NCBI GenBank assembly: GCA_022510885.1
Contig: JAFLSP010000070.1
Location: 1 to 8,801 of the forward strand
DNA: 8,801 nt
Direction of reading: 5' to 3'
DNA from: Treponema sp.
GTDB lineage: Bacteria > Spirochaetota > Spirochaetia > Treponematales > Treponemataceae
Below, piece after piece: positions 6,706 through 8,801 of the stretch. The stretch's first letter is position 1. Every line of letters begins with the position of its first letter. Below the pieces are notes generated by a model. It was given only the letters and a program-made list of their open reading frames with translations, was not told where the DNA came from and ran no database searches. A program made the position numbers and the translations under genes.

Positions 6706-6753
6706 TCAGACTTTGCTACTGTTTTGGACACAAACGGGCCGGCAATGTTCCAT
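6706..6753 (-). other. 15-codon mini-ORF between uvrB and the thioesterase gene
   Basis: An ATG four bases after the uvrB stop codon opens a frame encoding MEHCRPVCVQNSSKV, then TGA. Its first codons mirror the real thioesterase start (MEHYRRW) because both lie in the repeat described here. It has no clear Shine-Dalgarno. It may be a meaningless leftover of the duplication, or a short upstream frame translated after uvrB termination. Function is unknown. Confidence 0.25.
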
Positions 6754-6768
6754 GATTCACCGCGCCCC
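6738..6768. repeat. Imperfect direct repeat, copy at uvrB end
   Basis: The partner of the repeat at 6670-6700, with an offset of 68 nt. It spans the last uvrB codons, the uvrB stop and a second ATGGAACA. The identical core lies at 6746-6759. Confidence 0.6.
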
Positions 6769-8763
6769 GTTCCCGTAGGTCCGCTCGATTTCGGCAATCT
6801 GGTCGCGGATTGCCGCCGCCTGCTCGTACTCAAGCCGGTCGGCGCACGCGCCCATCTCCTTCTTGAGCGCGTCAATCAGCTTCCTGCGCTGCTTCGCGTC
6901 AAACAGGTTCGCGCTCTTCTTGAGCACGTCGAGCTGCACCGCCTCGTTCGCCTCCGCGTCCTTCTGCTGGCGGATGAGGATGTCCTGCACCGCCTTGCTC
7001 ACCGTGTGCGGCGTGATGCCGTGCTCCTCGTTGTACTTCTGCTGGATTTCGCGCCGGCGGCGCGTCTCGCCCACCGCCTCGGCAATCGCGTCGCTCATGT
7101 TGTCGGCGTACATGACGACCATGCCGTGCTCGTTGCGCGCCGCCCGCCCGATAATCTGAATCAGGCTGGTCGCGCTGCGCAGAAAGCCGATTTTGTCCGC
7201 GTCGAGAATCGCGATGAAGCTCACCTCGGGCAGGTCGATGCCCTCGCGCAGCAGGTTGATGCCAATCAGCACGTCAATCTCGCCCGTGCGCAGGCTCTTC
7301 AGGATTTCCACGCGCTCGAAGGTGTCGATTTCCGAGTGGATGTACCTGACGCGCACGCCCGTGCCGAGCAGGTAGTCGGTCAGGTCCTCCGCCATCTTCT
7401 TGGTGAGCGTCAGGATGAGGCTGCGCTCGCCGCGCCTGGTGCGCTCGTCCACCTCGCGGCGGATGTCCTCCATCTGCCCCTCGCTCGGGCGCACGTCGAT
7501 TACGGGGTCGAGCAGGCCGGTGGGGCGGATGACCTGCTCCACCACCTGCGTGCTCTGCGCGATTTCCTGCGCGCGCGGCGTTGCCGTCACGTAGATGACC
7601 TGGTTCATCTTCGCCCAGAACTCGTCGGCCTTGAGCGGGCGGTTGTCCAGCGCGCTCGGCAGGCGGAAGCCGAAGTCGATGAGGTTCTGCTTGCGGCTGC
7701 GGTCGCCCTCGTACATCGCGCCAATCTGCGGCACGGTCACGTGCGCCTCGTCAATCAGGCAGAGGAAGTCGTCGGGGAAATAGTGCAGCAGCGTCGCGGG
7801 CGGCTCGCCCGCCTTGCGGGCGGAAATCGGCCCGGAATAGTTCTCGATGCCGGGGCAGTAGCCCATCTCCTTCATCATCTCGATGTCATAAGTCGTCCGC
7901 GTCCTGAGCCGCTCCGCCTCCAGCAGCTTCCCCGCCGCCGTGAGCGTCTCCACGCGCTCCTCCATCTCCCGCCGGATGCGCTCCGTGGCGGCGACGAGCG
8001 CGTCGTGCGGCACGACGAAGTGCTTGGCGGGGTAGAACTGCATCTCGTCCAGCTCCTCCTCCACCTCGCGCGTGAGCACGTTGAAGCGGCGGATGCGCAC
8101 GATTTCGTCAAAGTCAAGCTCCAGGCGGTAGGCGGTGTCGGTCTCCATGTAGGGCGGGTAGACCTCAATCACGTCGCCGCGCACGCGGAAGTTGCCGCGC
8201 TCCAGCACCATGTCGTTGCGGGCGTACTGGATTGACACGAGGTCGCGCTCGAAGCGGCGCAGGTCAAGCTCCTCGCCCTTCTCCACGTGGACGCGCATCT
8301 CCTTGTAGAGGTCGGGCATGCCCAGGCCGTAGATGCAGCTGACCGTCGCCACCACGATGACGTCGCGCCGCTCCATGAGCGAGTAGGTCGCCGCGAGCCG
8401 CAGCCGGTCAATCTCGTCGTTTATGGAGGCGTCCTTCTCGATGTAGAGGTCGCGCGCGGGCACGTAGGCCTCGGGCTGGTAGTAGTCGTAGTAGGAGACG
8501 AAATACTCCACCGCGTTGTGCGGGAAGAAGTCTTTGAACTCTCGGTAGAGCTGCGCGCTCAGCGTCTTGTTGTGGCTGATGATGAGCGTGGGCCGCTGCA
8601 CCGCCTCGATGATTTTCGCCATGGTGTAGGTCTTGCCCGACCCCGTGACGCCCTTGAGCGTCTGGAAGCGGTCGCCGCGCAGGAACCCCGCCGCGAGCCG
8701 CTCAATCGCCTGCGGCTGGTCTCCCGCGGGCGCGTAGGGGCTGACAACCTGAAACGTTCTCAT
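6757..8763 (-). CDS. uvrB: UvrABC excision nuclease subunit B
   Basis: The damage-verifying helicase-like subunit of nucleotide excision repair. It is loaded by UvrA and hands damaged DNA to UvrC. The protein has 668 residues, full length. Walker A is GVTGSGKT (38-45), and the DNA-clamping beta-hairpin is [10 protein letters not shown] (91-100). The linker has [11 protein letters not shown] (300-310), the Walker B DEAH box is at 338-341, and motif VI is QIIGRAARN (536-544). A C-terminal UVR domain, which contacts UvrC, spans about 629-664 ([13 protein letters not shown]). The family start [16 protein letters not shown] fixes the ATG at 8763. The frame stays open upstream to a GTG at 8799, but that stretch holds the promoter. 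No Shine-Dalgarno is visible and the -10 box ends 6 nt before the ATG, suggesting a leaderless mRNA. No LexA-type box is seen. It is the first gene of the run leading to the thioesterase and ASKHA genes. Confidence 0.97.
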   Translation of the reverse strand: MRTFQVVSPYAPAGDQPQAIERLAAGFLRGDRFQTLKGVTGSGKTYTMAKIIEAVQRPTLIISHNKTLSAQLYREFKDFFPHNAVEYFVSYYDYYQPEAYVPARDLYIEKDASINDEIDRLRLAATYSLMERRDVIVVATVSCIYGLGMPDLYKEMRVHVEKGEELDLRRFERDLVSIQYARNDMVLERGNFRVRGDVIEVYPPYMETDTAYRLELDFDEIVRIRRFNVLTREVEEELDEMQFYPAKHFVVPHDALVAATERIRREMEERVETLTAAGKLLEAERLRTRTTYDIEMMKEMGYCPGIENYSGPISARKAGEPPATLLHYFPDDFLCLIDEAHVTVPQIGAMYEGDRSRKQNLIDFGFRLPSALDNRPLKADEFWAKMNQVIYVTATPRAQEIAQSTQVVEQVIRPTGLLDPVIDVRPSEGQMEDIRREVDERTRRGERSLILTLTKKMAEDLTDYLLGTGVRVRYIHSEIDTFERVEILKSLRTGEIDVLIGINLLREGIDLPEVSFIAILDADKIGFLRSATSLIQIIGRAARNEHGMVVMYADNMSDAIAEAVGETRRRREIQQKYNEEHGITPHTVSKAVQDILIRQQKDAEANEAVQLDVLKKSANLFDAKQRRKLIDALKKEMGACADRLEYEQAAAIRDQIAEIERTYGNGAR

Positions 8764-8769
8764 ACTGCC

Positions 8770-8798
8770 AGTATAGGCAATGCGCGAGAAAAATTCCA
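8770..8798 (-). promoter_or_regulatory. Sigma70-type promoter of uvrB
   Basis: On the minus strand: TGGAAT at 8798-8793 (a weak -35, 3 of 6 consensus bases), a 17-nt spacer, then TATACT at 8775-8770 (a strong -10, 5 of 6). Six bases separate the -10 from the uvrB ATG, so the expected transcription start falls on the start codon itself. Confidence 0.55.
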
Positions 8799-8801
8799 CT
8801 G

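Noticed and set aside
6724..8235. A 503-codon open frame on the plus strand opposite uvrB
   Set aside because: It lies antisense to a fully recognisable uvrB, has the His/Arg/Val/Leu-rich composition typical of reading the complement of a GC-rich gene, and has no family motifs.
8764..8799. A 12-residue upstream extension of UvrB from GTG at 8799
   Set aside because: UvrB proteins begin at the MRTFxVVSPY segment, and the extension coincides with the -35 and -10 boxes.

Overview
The window is about 8.8 kb of GC-rich, almost fully coding bacterial chromosome. It holds seven chromosomal genes: six are recognisable housekeeping or metabolic genes, and one encodes an ASKHA protein whose role is open. 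I see no mobile element, CRISPR array, rRNA or tRNA. My best guess for the host is an anaerobic, Treponema-like spirochaete with unusually high GC. The reasons are a J-domain protein with a long non-canonical C-terminal part lying next to map, a ThrH-type HAD phosphatase, and a bacterial acyl-ACP thioesterase next to a RACo/RamA-like ASKHA protein. That guess rests on remembered family patterns and was not checked by a search.

Layout: (1) A minus-strand pair, J-domain gene then map (1583 to 30), 15-21 nt apart, so probably one transcript: a co-chaperone-like protein and methionine aminopeptidase. (2) A divergent control region, about 1584-1713, with two facing sigma70-type promoters, each with a 17-nt spacer, and an imperfect dyad between them. 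(3) A plus-strand run, citrate synthase (gltA), an RsuA-type 16S rRNA pseudouridine synthase overlapping it by 4 nt, then thrH with its own strong ribosome binding site. (4) A 51-nt convergent gap with a small hairpin. (5) A minus-strand run, uvrB, acyl-ACP thioesterase, then an ASKHA (DUF4445/RACo-like) protein without the usual N-terminal ferredoxin domain. The last two genes overlap by 4 nt (GTGA).

There is no obvious new multi-gene system. The points worth a second look are small. In two genes (uvrB and the J-domain gene) the -10 box sits only 6-8 nt before the start codon and no Shine-Dalgarno is visible, which suggests leaderless mRNAs. Three other genes (map, thrH, thioesterase) carry clear GGAG sites and gltA has a shorter GAGG. 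The dyad sits over the gltA -35 box. The uvrB stop region and the thioesterase start region are imperfect copies of each other, 68 nt apart. The ASKHA protein lacks the electron-donating domain of its best-known relatives and sits in an operon with a fatty-acid enzyme rather than with corrinoid methyltransferases.
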